Shown: positions 52,675 through 61,753, numbered from the stretch's first letter. The stretch: DNA of 64,000 nucleotides from Pseudomonas vlassakiae (GCF_014269035.2 NZ_JABWRP020000012.1:124001-188000); one strand, 5' to 3'. Made by a program: numbers and translations. The notes: generated from the letters alone by a model not told the origin.

Positions 52675-53738
52675 CCCCCACGCAGTTCTCCAGCGCCGTG
52701 CTGGACTGGTATGACCAGCACGGTCGCCACGACCTGCCCTGGCAACAGGGCATCAACCCATACCGCGTGTGGGTTTCGGAAATCATGCTGCAGCAGACCC
52801 AGGTCAGCACCGTGCTCAACTACTTCGACCGTTTCATGCAGGCCCTGCCGACCGTGCAGGCCCTGGCTGAGGCGCCGGAGGACGAAGTGCTGCACTTGTG
52901 GACCGGCCTTGGCTACTACACCCGCGCACGCAACCTGCAGAAGGCCGCGAAGATCGTCGTCGAACAACATGGCGGCGAATTCCCGCGCAGCGTCGAGCAG
53001 CTCACCGAGCTGCCCGGCATCGGCCGCTCCACAGCGGGTGCCATCGCCAGCATCAGCATGGGCATTCGCGCGCCGATTCTCGATGGCAACGTCAAGCGCG
53101 TGCTGGCCCGCTACACCGCCCAGGCCGGCTACCCCGGCGAGCCCAAGGTGGCCAACCAGCTGTGGGCCACGGCCGAGCGCTTCACCCCGCACCAGCGCGC
53201 CAACCACTACACCCAGGCGATGATGGACATGGGCGCGACGCTGTGCACGCGCAGCAAGCCCAGCTGCCTGATCTGCCCGTTGCAGCACGGCTGCGAAGCA
53301 CACCTGCACGGCGAAGAAACCCGCTACCCCGAGCCCAAACCACGCAAGGCACTGCCGCAAAGGCGCACGCTGATGCCACTGCTGGCCAACGATGAAGGCG
53401 CCATTCTGCTTTACCGCCGCCCATCCAGCGGCCTGTGGGGTGGCTTATGGAGCCTCCCGGAGCTGGACGATCTTGCCCAGCTCGACGACCTCGCCTACCA
53501 GCACGGCCTGCGCCTGGCCGAAAGCCGCGCACTGGACGGCCTGACCCATACCTTCAGCCACTTCCAGCTGGCGATCGAGCCATGGCTGGTACGTGTCGAG
53601 CCGGTCGGCCAGCACGTGGCCGAGGCCGACTGGCTCTGGTATAACCTCGCCACCCCGCCGCGCCTGGGCCTCGCCGCCCCGGTCAAGAAGCTGCTCAAAC
53701 GCGCGGCCGACGAACTGATTGCAGGAGAAGCCCGATGA
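52671..53738 (+). CDS. mutY: A/G-specific adenine glycosylase
   Basis: 355 residues. HhH motif with catalytic residues (LPGIGRSTAGAIASISMG near 110, LDGNVKRVLARY near 140), the 4Fe-4S cysteines (CTRSKPSCLICPLQHGC near 195-211) and a C-terminal NUDIX-like domain (LLYRRPSSGLWGGLWSLPEL). It excises adenine mispaired with 8-oxoG. It overlaps asmA and yggX by four bases on either side, so all three are translationally coupled. Confidence 0.96.
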   Translation: MTPTQFSSAVLDWYDQHGRHDLPWQQGINPYRVWVSEIMLQQTQVSTVLNYFDRFMQALPTVQALAEAPEDEVLHLWTGLGYYTRARNLQKAAKIVVEQHGGEFPRSVEQLTELPGIGRSTAGAIASISMGIRAPILDGNVKRVLARYTAQAGYPGEPKVANQLWATAERFTPHQRANHYTQAMMDMGATLCTRSKPSCLICPLQHGCEAHLHGEETRYPEPKPRKALPQRRTLMPLLANDEGAILLYRRPSSGLWGGLWSLPELDDLAQLDDLAYQHGLRLAESRALDGLTHTFSHFQLAIEPWLVRVEPVGQHVAEADWLWYNLATPPRLGLAAPVKKLLKRAADELIAGEAR

Positions 53739-54007
53739 CCCGCACCGTGATGTGCCGCAAGTACAAAGAAGAACTCCCAGGCCTGGCCCGCCCGCCCTAC
53801 CCCGGTGCCAAGGGCCAGGACATCTTCGACCACATCTCGGAGAAAGCCTGGGAAGACTGGAAAAAACACCAGACCATGCTGATCAACGAAAAACGCCTGA
53901 ACATGATGAACGGCGAGGACCGCAAGTTCCTTCAGGGCGAGATGGACAAGTTTTTCGCTGGCGAGGAATACGCCCAGGCGGAAGGGTACGTTCCCCCCTC
54001 CGAATGA
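53735..54007 (+). CDS. yggX: oxidative damage/iron trafficking protein YggX
   Basis: 90 residues, the family length, starting MTRTVMCRKYKEELPGLARP, with the single conserved Cys7 and the GEEYAQAEGYVPP tail. It is linked to protection of labile iron-sulfur clusters; its place after mutY, itself an FeS enzyme, is conserved across gammaproteobacteria. Confidence 0.96.
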   Translation: MTRTVMCRKYKEELPGLARPPYPGAKGQDIFDHISEKAWEDWKKHQTMLINEKRLNMMNGEDRKFLQGEMDKFFAGEEYAQAEGYVPPSE

Positions 54008-54058
54008 CCCCACGAACCGTAAGCGACGGAATTAATTTAAAATTTTTTCAAAAAGTCG

Positions 54059-54087
54059 TTGACGGGCCGTCAGAAAATCTATTTAAT
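54059..54087 (+). promoter_or_regulatory. sigma-70 promoter of tRNA-Phe
   Basis: TTGACG (54059-54064), 17-base spacer, TTTAAT (54082-54087); predicted start near 54094, just before the tRNA at 54098. Confidence 0.75.
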
Positions 54088-54097
54088 TCACCTCGTC

Positions 54098-54173
54098 GCC
54101 CAGATAGCTCAGTCGGTAGAGCAGAGGATTGAAAATCCTCGTGTCGGCGGTTCGACTCCGTCTCTGGGCACCA
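54098..54173 (+). tRNA. tRNA-Phe (GAA)
   Basis: 76 bases with encoded CCA. The acceptor arms GCCCAGA and TCTGGGC pair, the D-loop AGCTCAGTCGGTAGAGC and T-arm GGTTCGACTCC are canonical, and the anticodon loop TTGAAAA reads GAA. Confidence 0.98.
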
Positions 54174-54218
54174 CCTTCAAGCTTCTGGTGGTTGCAAAGT
54201 TACCCGAAGCGACACAAG

Positions 54219-54242
54219 AAACCCGCCCAGTGCGGGTTTTTT
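54219..54242 (+). terminator. intrinsic terminator after tRNA-Phe
   Basis: AAACCCGC-CCAGT-GCGGGTTT followed by TTTTGTTG, 45 bases after the tRNA. Confidence 0.9.
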
Positions 54243-54305
54243 GTTGTCTGCGTTTTTTGCTTTTGGGATGGGCAGCATCGATAGCTGCTCCCCCCACCTC
54301 CAGCC

Positions 54306-54611
54306 CTACCCCGCAGTTCGCGGAGACACCACCTCGGCATGTAGCCTCAGTCCGAGTGCCGCCATCACTTTCATGATGGTCGCCAGGCTTGGATTACCCT
54401 CCGCCGACAACGCTTTGTAGAGCCCTTCGCGAGTCAGGCCCGTATCACGCGCCAGCTGAGCCATGCCACGAGCACGCGCGATATCGCCCAAGGCAGCGGC
54501 AAGCAACACCGGATCGTTTTCTTCAAGGCAGGCCTCAAGGTACAGAGCCATGTCTTCCTCTGTCTTGAGGTGATCTGCGGCATCCCACTTGGTCAGTTTG
54601 GTCGCAGTCAT
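54306..54611 (-). CDS. addiction-module antitoxin (COG3636/HigA-like)
   Basis: 101 residues. N-terminal TKWDAADHLKTEEDMALYLE, then an HTH (ARARGMAQLARDTGLTREGLYKAL) as in the putative addiction-module antidote family that partners RelE/ParE-type killer proteins. AGGAGG precedes the ATG and overlaps the stop of the upstream toxin gene, so the antitoxin is co-translated with it. It should neutralise the toxin and repress the operon, but the toxin is broken (see 54621). Confidence 0.85.
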   Translation of the reverse strand: MTATKLTKWDAADHLKTEEDMALYLEACLEENDPVLLAAALGDIARARGMAQLARDTGLTREGLYKALSAEGNPSLATIMKVMAALGLRLHAEVVSPRTAG

Positions 54612-54620
54612 GGCGGCCTC

Positions 54621-54905
54621 CTAAAGCTCGCGTGCCAGCTTGAGGGCTGAACTGGTGTCCCTGGTCTGCGTGGACTTGTCGCCACCCGCCAGAAGGATGA
54701 TCACCTCGTAGCCTCGCTGAACGAAATACACCCGATAGCCCGGACCGTAATCGATCCGCTACTCGGACACTCCTTCACCTACCGGCTTACAATCCCCAAT
54801 CACTCCAAGCTCGACCCGTCGCACATTGATACGAGCCTGTGCACGAGCATCCCGCAACGCGGCGAACCACCTTCTGTAGCTGTCGGTTTGTAATAGTGTG
54901 TGCAT
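54621..54905 (-). pseudogene. RelE/ParE-type toxin gene with an in-frame nonsense codon
   Basis: Reading from the ATG at 54905 gives MHTLLQTDSYRRWFAALRDA and on to VGEGVSE, then TAG at codon 49 (54759-54761). The frame resumes with RIDYGPGYRVYFVQRGYEVI, then LLAGGDKSTQTRDTSSALKL and a normal stop at 54621-54623. The whole is 94 codons, the size of addiction-module killer proteins, whose consensus here is GVSELRIDYGPGYRVYF, so the TAG replaces a Leu codon (probably TTG). Gene order toxin-antitoxin is intact. Barring suppression, only a 48-residue fragment lacking the catalytic core is made. Confidence 0.85.
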
Positions 54906-55077
54906 GGGAAAAATGTAAACCGTAGTTCACACCACATCAATCTGGACGCGTTTCAAACTATTTGATTACGCAGCGCCGCATCCTCCGCCCACCGGCATTG
55001 ATCAGCATCAACGACCTCCCCCACCCCCAAACTCACAATCACAAGTGGACATTCGACCCAACCTCGCAAGGACCTCC

Positions 55078-56067
55078 ATGAGCGAAGAAGCCACCCTCCT
55101 GCTCCCCGCACCCGGCGAATCCTCTTCCCCCGCCCCTGCTGCACCTCGCACGCGCCGCCCTCGCCAGCGCAAACCCGAGCCCTCCATCAGCAAGGTCAGC
55201 CAGGCCCCAGCCGCGCTGGAAGTGGCAAGTGCACCAAAGGGCAGCAACGAAGACAGCACCTCGGCGCGCCTGCCGGCCAGCTACCCGTACCGCACCCGCC
55301 TGCGTCGCCAGGATTACGAGAAGACCAAGCATGCGCTGCAGATCGAACTGCTGAAGGTCCAGAGCTGGGTCAAGGAAACCGGCCAGCGCGTGGTCATACT
55401 GTTCGAGGGGCGTGACGCAGCAGGCAAAGGTGGCACGATCAAACGCTTCATGGAGCACCTCAACCCGCGAGGCGCCCGGATCGTTGCGCTGGAGAAGCCT
55501 TCCGAGCAGGAACTGGGGCAGTGGTACTTCCAGCGTTACATCCAGCACCTGCCCACGGCGGGTGAAATGGTCTTCTTCGACCGCTCCTGGTACAACCGCG
55601 CCGGGGTCGAGAAGGTAATGGGCTTCTGTTCGCCGGTGCAGTACCTGGAGTTCATGCGCCAGGCACCGGACCTGGAGCGAATGCTGTGCAACAGCGGCAT
55701 CCTGCTGTTCAAGTACTGGTTCTCGGTGAACCGCGAAGAGCAGCTGCGCCGCTTCATCTCGCGCCGGGACGACCCACTCAAGCACTGGAAGCTTTCACCC
55801 ATCGACATCAAGTCGCTGGACAAGTGGGAAGACTACACCGCAGCCAAGGAGGCGATGTTCTTCCATACCGATACCGCCGATGCACCGTGGACGGTGATCA
55901 AGTCGGACGACAAGAAACGCGCACGAATCAACTGTATCCGGCACTTCCTGCATTCGCTGGATTATCCGGGGAAGGACCACCGCGTGGCTCATGCACCCGA
56001 TGAGCTGTTGGTCGGCCGCGCATCGCGCGGGTTCGAGGGAGACGAGCCGACACCGCCCACCAGTTGA
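55078..56067 (+). CDS. ppk2: polyphosphate kinase 2
   Basis: 329 residues from the ATG at 55078 (AAGGA upstream). An N-terminal Pro/Ala/Ser-rich stretch of about 75 residues is followed by the PPK2 domain with Walker A GRDAAGKGGTIKRFMEHL near 120, the Asp/Arg motif VFFDRSWYNRAGVEKVMGFC near 180 and a lid segment FISRRDDPLKHWKLSPIDIK. It transfers phosphate between polyphosphate and nucleotides. Which nucleotide (AMP, ADP or GDP) cannot be read safely. Confidence 0.93.
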   Translation: MSEEATLLLPAPGESSSPAPAAPRTRRPRQRKPEPSISKVSQAPAALEVASAPKGSNEDSTSARLPASYPYRTRLRRQDYEKTKHALQIELLKVQSWVKETGQRVVILFEGRDAAGKGGTIKRFMEHLNPRGARIVALEKPSEQELGQWYFQRYIQHLPTAGEMVFFDRSWYNRAGVEKVMGFCSPVQYLEFMRQAPDLERMLCNSGILLFKYWFSVNREEQLRRFISRRDDPLKHWKLSPIDIKSLDKWEDYTAAKEAMFFHTDTADAPWTVIKSDDKKRARINCIRHFLHSLDYPGKDHRVAHAPDELLVGRASRGFEGDEPTPPTS

Positions 56068-56126
56068 ATCACCCGGGCTGCTGCGCTTCAATACGCGCAA
56101 TTTCCGAACACCCCAAGGATTCACCC

Positions 56127-56570
56127 ATGGCCACCCCAACCAAGCAACAGAAACGCGCCAAGCGCGCCGCCAGCAAAGCCAAGCAGAACCGCATGGTGCG
56201 CAGCGGCCAGGCGGTCAAGGCCAGCGCCGGTGACAGCGCCAGCATCGAGCAGGTGTTCAACAAGGCCATGGAGACCGACAGCTACAAAGAGCTGTTCGCG
56301 AAGATGAAAGCCGCCCAGGAAACCAGCCTGGTAGCGATGATCTCGGTGTTCTTGGTTGACCCGCTGCTGGCCTTGGTACTCAAGGGCCACAAGGAAGAGC
56401 ACGCCACCGACTACATCGTGCTGGTGTTCAACGCCTACCGCACCTGGCTCGACGGCGCCGACGAAGACACCACCATGGCCTGGCTGGAGAGCGATGAGTT
56501 CCAGGAAGCCTATATCGCCGCTTCCGAACTGGTCGCCAAGCAGCAGCAACAGCAGAAGCAGTTTGGCTGA
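56127..56570 (+). CDS. conserved hypothetical protein
   Basis: 147 residues from the ATG at 56127. The N-terminus is very basic (TPTKQQKRAKRAASKAKQNR), the middle is helical with a hydrophobic stretch (VAMISVFLVDPLLALVLKGH) and the end is Gln-rich (AKQQQQQKQFG). The basic tail suggests nucleic-acid or membrane contact, without proof. It follows ppk2 by 60 bases and may be co-transcribed. No family was recognised with confidence. Confidence 0.65.
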   Translation: MATPTKQQKRAKRAASKAKQNRMVRSGQAVKASAGDSASIEQVFNKAMETDSYKELFAKMKAAQETSLVAMISVFLVDPLLALVLKGHKEEHATDYIVLVFNAYRTWLDGADEDTTMAWLESDEFQEAYIAASELVAKQQQQQKQFG

Positions 56571-56590
56571 CCGGGCTGCTTGACCTGATC

Positions 56591-56686
56591 TGGCCTCTTC
56601 GCGGGTAAACCCGCTCCAACAGATTCACCGCAGGCCAGAGAGCACCTCGATCCCTGCAGGAGCGGGTTTACCCGCGAAAGGGCCCG
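56591..56686. repeat. REP inverted pair (TAAA core)
   Basis: GGCCTCTTCGCGGGTAAACC-CGCTCC faces GGAGCGGGTTTACCCGCGAA, matched cores, after the hypothetical gene. Confidence 0.9.
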
Positions 56687-56699
56687 AACAGGCATCAAA

Positions 56700-56731
56700 A
56701 AAGGCCGCGTCCTGTGCAGGACGCGGCCTTT
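56700..56731. terminator. bidirectional intrinsic terminator
   Basis: AAAGGCCGCGTCCTG and CAGGACGCGGCCTTT form a perfect stem around TG, with an A-run before and TCTTC after, between convergent genes. Confidence 0.85.
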
Positions 56732-56752
56732 CTTCATTTCAAGCAGCGCGGA

Positions 56753-58138
56753 TCAGTTGTCCAGCGCCACCCGCCCGGCAGCTTCACGCTTGCGGTGCAC
56801 CAGCAAGCCCGCCGCCACCACGCCAATGCTCAATAGCGCAGTCGCGATGATCTCGGCACGGTGATCCTCACGCAGCGCCATCACCGCCAGCACGGCAATG
56901 ATGAAGGCGATGGTTGCCCAGGTCAGGCCAGGGAACAGCCACATCTTGAAGTCGATCTTCTCGCCGCGCGCTTCACGCTGGCTACGCATGCGCAGTTGCG
57001 ACACGGCAATCACCAGGTACACCAGCAGCGCGATGGCGCCAGAGCTGGCCAGCAGGAACTCGAACACCTGGGCGGGGGCCACGTAGTTGGCGAACACGCA
57101 GAGGAACGCGGCAGCGGTCGACAACAGCACGGCCACATGCGGGGTAGCCGCTTTGGTGGTGCGCTGGGCGATGGCCGGGGCGTCGCCACGCTTGCTCAGC
57201 GAGAACAGCATGCGCGACGAGGTGTACAGCGCCGAGTTCAGGCAGCTGGTCACGGCAACCAGCACCACGATGTCGACGATCAGCTTGGCGTTCGGCACAC
57301 CGATGCGGCTCAGCACGGTCTGGTAGGAACCGACTTCGGCCAGGGCCGGGTCGTTCCACGGTACCAGCGCAACGACGAGGAAGATCGACACCAGGTAGAA
57401 CAGGCAGATGCGCCAGATCACCGAGTTGGTTGCGCGGCTGATCTGCTTGCCCGGGTCTTTCGATTCGGCAGCGGCGATGGTGACGATTTCGGTACCCATG
57501 AACGAGAACATGGTGGTCAGCATGGCCGCCAGCACCGCGCCCAGGCCGTTAGGCATGAAGCCCTGGGTATCGAACAGGTGCGAAGCGCCGCTCACCTGGC
57601 TGCTCGGCACGAAGCCAAACATGGCGATGCAGCCCACGACGATGAAGCCGATGATCGCCAGTACCTTGAGCAGGGCGAACCAGAACTCGAACTCACCGTA
57701 GTTCTTCACGCTGCACAGGTTGGTCAGGGTCAGCGCCAAGGTAATAAGAAGCGAGAAGGCCCACAGGTCCACCGACGGGAACCAGGCGTGAAGAATGGCC
57801 GCGGCGGCGTTGGCTTCCAGCGGAATCACCAGCACCCAGAACCACCAGTACAACCAGCCAATGGTAAAACCGGCCCAGCGGCCAATGGCGCGGTCGGCAT
57901 AAGTGGAGAACGAGCCCGTATCCGGCGAGGCGATCGCCATTTCGCCGAGCATGCGCATCACCAGTACGACCAAGGTACCAGCGGCGGCGTAGGCCAGCAG
58001 CACGGCCGGGCCGGCAGCTGCGATGGCATGGCCGGAACCCACGAACAGACCGGCGCCGATAACGCCAGCAATGGACAGCATGGTGACATGCCGTTGTTTG
58101 AGCCCCTGAGCGAGGTCATTGGAATTGTTACCGCTCAT
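56753..58138 (-). CDS. APC-family amino acid permease (GabP-like)
   Basis: 461 residues; start supported by AAAGGTAG upstream. Twelve-helix AAT-type APC carrier with IAGVIGAGLFVGSGHAIAAA in helix 1 and FSFMGTEIVTIAAAESKDPG in helix 6. It resembles the GABA permease GabP of E. coli and the gene at the same location in P. putida KT2440 is annotated so; the substrate remains inferred. Inner membrane. Confidence 0.85.
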   Translation of the reverse strand: MSGNNSNDLAQGLKQRHVTMLSIAGVIGAGLFVGSGHAIAAAGPAVLLAYAAAGTLVVLVMRMLGEMAIASPDTGSFSTYADRAIGRWAGFTIGWLYWWFWVLVIPLEANAAAAILHAWFPSVDLWAFSLLITLALTLTNLCSVKNYGEFEFWFALLKVLAIIGFIVVGCIAMFGFVPSSQVSGASHLFDTQGFMPNGLGAVLAAMLTTMFSFMGTEIVTIAAAESKDPGKQISRATNSVIWRICLFYLVSIFLVVALVPWNDPALAEVGSYQTVLSRIGVPNAKLIVDIVVLVAVTSCLNSALYTSSRMLFSLSKRGDAPAIAQRTTKAATPHVAVLLSTAAAFLCVFANYVAPAQVFEFLLASSGAIALLVYLVIAVSQLRMRSQREARGEKIDFKMWLFPGLTWATIAFIIAVLAVMALREDHRAEIIATALLSIGVVAAGLLVHRKREAAGRVALDN

Positions 58139-58770
58139 TAAAACTACCTTTGTAAGGAGTGGACCACTCCGACTGCGTTAACAGAGCGCACCTGGGGTTG
58201 ACCTAGGCGTCGCTGCAATCGGCGGCTTCGTACTGGCAATAACCGCGCCATGTGCTGAATACATTCGTCAGATCCTTCCACGAGCCTTCTAACGGTGCGG
58301 GTTGCAGGGCATTCGGCCAACCTCTGTCCGAAAGGGCGCCAAACAACCCTGTTGCGTCCGGATTACGGAAATACCCACTTACAAACGCACCAAAGGTGCT
58401 CCACGGTAACACCTTTGCACCGGCGCAAAGCACAAAAGCGCAACCTGCAGGTACAACCCTCCTCGCCGACTTCGATAGGCTACGGTCGCACCCGCAGCAG
58501 CGGGCCAGACCCGCGAGTGGTCTGAAAGCGCTTCCCAGTGCCGGCCAAAACTGGCACCATCGCGCCTTTTTTCATCAAGGCTACGGCGCTGGGCGAGACC
58601 CTTTGCGGACATCTGCGCGACGTTGCGCTGCAACGATGCGACAAACTGCCCCGGCAACGCCTTGAGCCCCCTGCGACCCTGTTGGCCGTCTATTGCCGCT
58701 ATGCTAGCGTGGCGCTCGCCAGGAAGGCCGCCAACAGCTGGGAACGCACCCGATCACATGAGGACCGCAC
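58139..58770. other. long gap between the permease and the ABC operon
   Basis: 632 bases between divergent genes. A 76-codon minus-strand frame (58203-58433) and plus-strand frames at 58252-58665 and 58538-58855 lack start signals and recognisable products. Small inverted words (for example GTAACACCTTTGCACCGGCG near 58410) are present. It should hold both promoters; a TGGCCG-N4-TTGC word near 58684 resembles a sigma-54 site, but its GG-GC spacing is one base short. Confidence 0.4.
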
Positions 58771-59544
58771 ATGGCCCAGGCCACGCCCGCGCTGGAAATC
58801 CGCAATCTGCACAAACGCTACGGCGAGCAGGAAATTCTCAAGGGCATTTCGCTGACCGCGCGCGACGGTGACGTGATCTCCATCCTGGGGTCGTCCGGCT
58901 CCGGCAAGTCCACCCTGCTGCGCTGCATCAACCTGCTGGAAAACCCCCACCAGGGTGAAATCCTCGTCGCCGGCGAGAGCCTCAAGCTCAAGCCCGCCAA
59001 GAACGGTGACCTGATCGCCGCCGACAATCGCCAGATCAACCGCCTGCGCAGCGAGATCGGCTTCGTCTTCCAGAACTTCAACCTGTGGCCACACATGTCG
59101 ATCCTCGACAACATCATCGAGGCGCCGCGTCGCGTGCTCGGCCAGAGCAGGGCCGAAGCCATCGAAGCCGCCGAAGCGCTGTTGAACAAGGTCGGCATCC
59201 ACGACAAGCGCCACAGCTACCCCGCCCAGCTTTCCGGTGGCCAGCAACAACGCGCTGCCATCGCCCGCACCCTGGCCATGAAGCCCAAGGTCATCCTGTT
59301 CGACGAGCCGACCTCGGCGCTCGACCCGGAAATGGTCCAGGAAGTGCTTAACGTTATCCGCGCACTGGCCGAAGAAGGCCGTACCATGCTGCTGGTGACG
59401 CACGAGATGAACTTTGCCCGCCAGGTGTCCAGTGAAGTGGTCTTCCTGCACCAGGGCCTGGTTGAAGAGCAAGGATCGCCGCAGCAGGTCTTCGAGAACC
59501 CGACCTCGGCGCGTTGCAAGCAATTCATGTCCAGCCACCGCTAA
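58771..59544 (+). CDS. polar amino acid ABC transporter ATP-binding protein
   Basis: 257 residues of the HisP/AotP family: Walker A GSSGSGKSTLLRCINLLE near 42, Q-loop VFQNFNLWPHMS, signature LSGGQQQRAAIARTLAMKP near 155, Walker B ILFDEPTSALDP, H-loop LVTHEMNFAR. It is first of four genes (ATPase, binding protein, two permeases) forming a histidine/lysine/arginine-type importer. The order differs from E. coli hisJQMP, where the ATPase is last. Confidence 0.93.
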   Translation: MAQATPALEIRNLHKRYGEQEILKGISLTARDGDVISILGSSGSGKSTLLRCINLLENPHQGEILVAGESLKLKPAKNGDLIAADNRQINRLRSEIGFVFQNFNLWPHMSILDNIIEAPRRVLGQSRAEAIEAAEALLNKVGIHDKRHSYPAQLSGGQQQRAAIARTLAMKPKVILFDEPTSALDPEMVQEVLNVIRALAEEGRTMLLVTHEMNFARQVSSEVVFLHQGLVEEQGSPQQVFENPTSARCKQFMSSHR

Positions 59545-59555
59545 CGGAGCAATAC

Positions 59556-60308
59556 ATGCACATTTACAAGAAGTTCCTCCTGGCAGCCGCTGCCACCCTG
59601 GTGATGTCGGCAAACGCCATGGCCGCGGAAAAACTGCGCATGGGTATCGAAGCCGCCTACCCACCGTTCAACAACAAGGATGCCAGCGGTAACGTCGTCG
59701 GCTTCGACAAGGACATCGGCGACGCCCTGTGCGCCAAGATGAAGGTCGAGTGCGACGTGGTCACCTCCGACTGGGACGGCATCATCCCGGCCCTGAATGC
59801 CAAGAAGTTCGACTTCCTGGTGTCGTCGCTGTCGATCACCGACGAGCGCAAGCAGGCGGTCGACTTCACCGACCCGTACTACTCCAACAAGCTGCAGTTC
59901 ATCGCGCCGAAGAACGTCGACTTCAAGACCGACAAGGCGTCGCTCAAAGGCAAGGTGATCGGCACCCAGCGCGCTACCCTGGCGGGCACCTGGCTGGAAG
60001 ACAACTACGGCAACGACGTAGAGATCAAGCTGTACGACACCCAGGAAAACGCCTACCTGGACCTGGTGTCCGGCCGCATCGACGGCATCCTGGCCGACAA
60101 GTACGTGCAGTACGAGTGGCTCAAGAGCAAGGACGGCATGAACTTCGAGTTCAAGGGCGAGCCAGTGGTCGACAGCGACAAGATCGGCATCGCCGTGCGC
60201 AAGGGTGACCCGCTGCGTGAGAAGCTGAACAAGGCCTTGGCGGAAATCAAGGCTGACGGTACGTACAAGAAGATCAACGACAAGTACTTCCCATTCAGCA
60301 TCGAATGA
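59556..60308 (+). CDS. polar amino acid periplasmic binding protein
   Basis: 250 residues from the ATG at 59556, with a signal peptide (residues 1-23, cleavage near ANAMAAE). Cluster F fold with RMGIEAAYPPFNNKDASGNV, GFDKDIGDALCAKM and a Ser/Thr/Asp-rich site (SLSITDERKQAVDFTDPYY). Closest in pattern to lysine/arginine/ornithine- or histidine-binding proteins (ArgT, HisJ, AotJ); the preferred ligand is unknown. A strong hairpin separates it from the permease genes. Confidence 0.92.
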   Translation: MHIYKKFLLAAAATLVMSANAMAAEKLRMGIEAAYPPFNNKDASGNVVGFDKDIGDALCAKMKVECDVVTSDWDGIIPALNAKKFDFLVSSLSITDERKQAVDFTDPYYSNKLQFIAPKNVDFKTDKASLKGKVIGTQRATLAGTWLEDNYGNDVEIKLYDTQENAYLDLVSGRIDGILADKYVQYEWLKSKDGMNFEFKGEPVVDSDKIGIAVRKGDPLREKLNKALAEIKADGTYKKINDKYFPFSIE

Positions 60309-60316
60309 TCCGCTCC

Positions 60317-60345
60317 GACCTGCGCGCCCCTGGGGCGCGCAGGTC
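60317..60345 (+). terminator. hairpin between binding-protein and permease genes
   Basis: GACCTGCGCGCCCC and GGGGCGCGCAGGTC are perfect 14-base arms around a single T (the innermost pairs must open), followed by CCTAG with no T-run. It more likely stabilises the upstream mRNA than ends transcription. Confidence 0.65.
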
Positions 60346-60362
60346 CCTAGAATGACCTGCCC

Positions 60363-61055
60363 ATGAATATCGACCTGCACGGATTCGGTCCGGCCATGAT
60401 GGCTGGCACCCTGATGACCGTAAAACTGGCGCTCTGCGCCCTGTTGCTGGGGCTGGTCCTGGGCCTGCTCGGCGCCCTGGCCAAGACTTCCACGATCAAG
60501 CCGCTGCAATGGCTTGGCGGTTTCTACTCGACCCTGGTGCGCGGCGTGCCCGAGCTGCTCTGGGTTCTGCTCATCTACTTCGGCACCGTCGGCCTGATGA
60601 ACAGCCTCGGCGAAGCCCTGAACATGCCGGGCCTCGAGCTGAGCGCCTTCGCTGCCGGCGTCATCGCCCTGGGCCTGTGCTTCGGCGCCTATGCCACCGA
60701 AGTGTTCCGCGGCGCGATCCTGGCGATTCCCAAGGGCCACCGTGAGGCCGGCCTGGCACTGGGCCTGTCCAAGGGCCGCATCCTGTCGCGGATCATCCTG
60801 CCACAGATGTGGCGCATTGCCCTGCCTGGCCTGGGCAACCTGTTCATGATCCTGATGAAGGACACCGCACTGGTGTCGGTGATCGGCCTGGAAGAAATCA
60901 TGCGCCACGCGCAGATCGGCGTGACCGTGACCAAGGAGCCGTTCACCTTCTACATGGTCGCCGCCTGTATCTATCTGAGCCTCACGATCATCGCCATGAC
61001 CGGCATGCACTTCATGGAAAAACGTGCCGCTCGCGGCTTTGCGAGGGCTGAATAA
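60363..61055 (+). CDS. polar amino acid ABC permease (HisQ/AotQ-like)
   Basis: 230 residues, about five membrane helices, with the cytoplasmic coupling loop IPKGHREAGLALGLSKGRIL near residue 122. It forms the channel with the next gene; the stop codon shares one base with the next start (TAATG). Confidence 0.92.
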   Translation: MNIDLHGFGPAMMAGTLMTVKLALCALLLGLVLGLLGALAKTSTIKPLQWLGGFYSTLVRGVPELLWVLLIYFGTVGLMNSLGEALNMPGLELSAFAAGVIALGLCFGAYATEVFRGAILAIPKGHREAGLALGLSKGRILSRIILPQMWRIALPGLGNLFMILMKDTALVSVIGLEEIMRHAQIGVTVTKEPFTFYMVAACIYLSLTIIAMTGMHFMEKRAARGFARAE

Positions 61056-61744
61056 TGAATTGGGAAGTCATCATCAAGTGGCTGCCGCGCCTGGCCCAGG
61101 GCGCGACCCTGACCCTGGAGCTGGTGGCCATCGCCGTGGTTGCCGGGTTGATCCTGGCCATCCCGCTGGGCATCGCCCGCTCGTCGCGCCACTGGTACGT
61201 GCGCGCCGTGCCGTTCAGCTACATTTTCTTCTTCCGCGGCACGCCGCTGCTGGTGCAGCTGTTCCTGGTCTACTACGGCCTGGCGCAGTTCGACGCAGTG
61301 CGCTCGAGCAGCCTGTGGCCGTACCTGCGCGATCCGTTCTGGTGCACGGTGCTGACCATGACCCTGCACACCGCCGCCTACATCGCCGAGATTCTGCGCG
61401 GTGCGCTGCAGTCGATCCCCAAGGGTGAAATCGAAGCCGCACGGGCACTGGGTATGTCGCGAGGCAAGACGCTGTTCTACATCATGCTGCCACGCGCCTC
61501 GCGCATCGGCCTGCCGGCCTACAGCAACGAAGTGATCCTGATGCTCAAGGCCAGTGCCCTGGCCAGTACCGTGACCCTGCTGGAACTGACCGGCATGGCC
61601 CGTACGATCATTGCCCGGACCTACCTGCCAGTGGAAATCTTCTTCGCTGCCGGGGTGTTCTACCTGGTGATCTCGTTCGTGCTGGTGCAAGGCTTCAAGC
61701 TGCTGGAGCGCTGGTTGCGCGTAGACGCCTGCCAGGGTCGATAA
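61055..61744 (+). CDS. polar amino acid ABC permease (HisM/AotM-like)
   Basis: 229 residues, about five membrane helices. Coupling loop IPKGEIEAARALGMSRGKTL near residue 125; YIFFFRGTPLLVQLFLVYYG near 50 is the conserved periplasmic-side segment of HisM-type permeases. Translationally coupled to the preceding gene. Confidence 0.92.
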   Translation: MNWEVIIKWLPRLAQGATLTLELVAIAVVAGLILAIPLGIARSSRHWYVRAVPFSYIFFFRGTPLLVQLFLVYYGLAQFDAVRSSSLWPYLRDPFWCTVLTMTLHTAAYIAEILRGALQSIPKGEIEAARALGMSRGKTLFYIMLPRASRIGLPAYSNEVILMLKASALASTVTLLELTGMARTIIARTYLPVEIFFAAGVFYLVISFVLVQGFKLLERWLRVDACQGR

Positions 61745-61753
61745 ACCTACACT

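Noticed and set aside
58203..58433. 76-codon minus-strand frame upstream of the GabP-like gene
   Set aside because: No Shine-Dalgarno or recognisable family; left as non-coding in the gap entry.
58684..58698. Sigma-54 promoter before the amino acid ABC operon
   Set aside because: The GG and GC elements are one base too close, and no enhancer-binding site was recognised.
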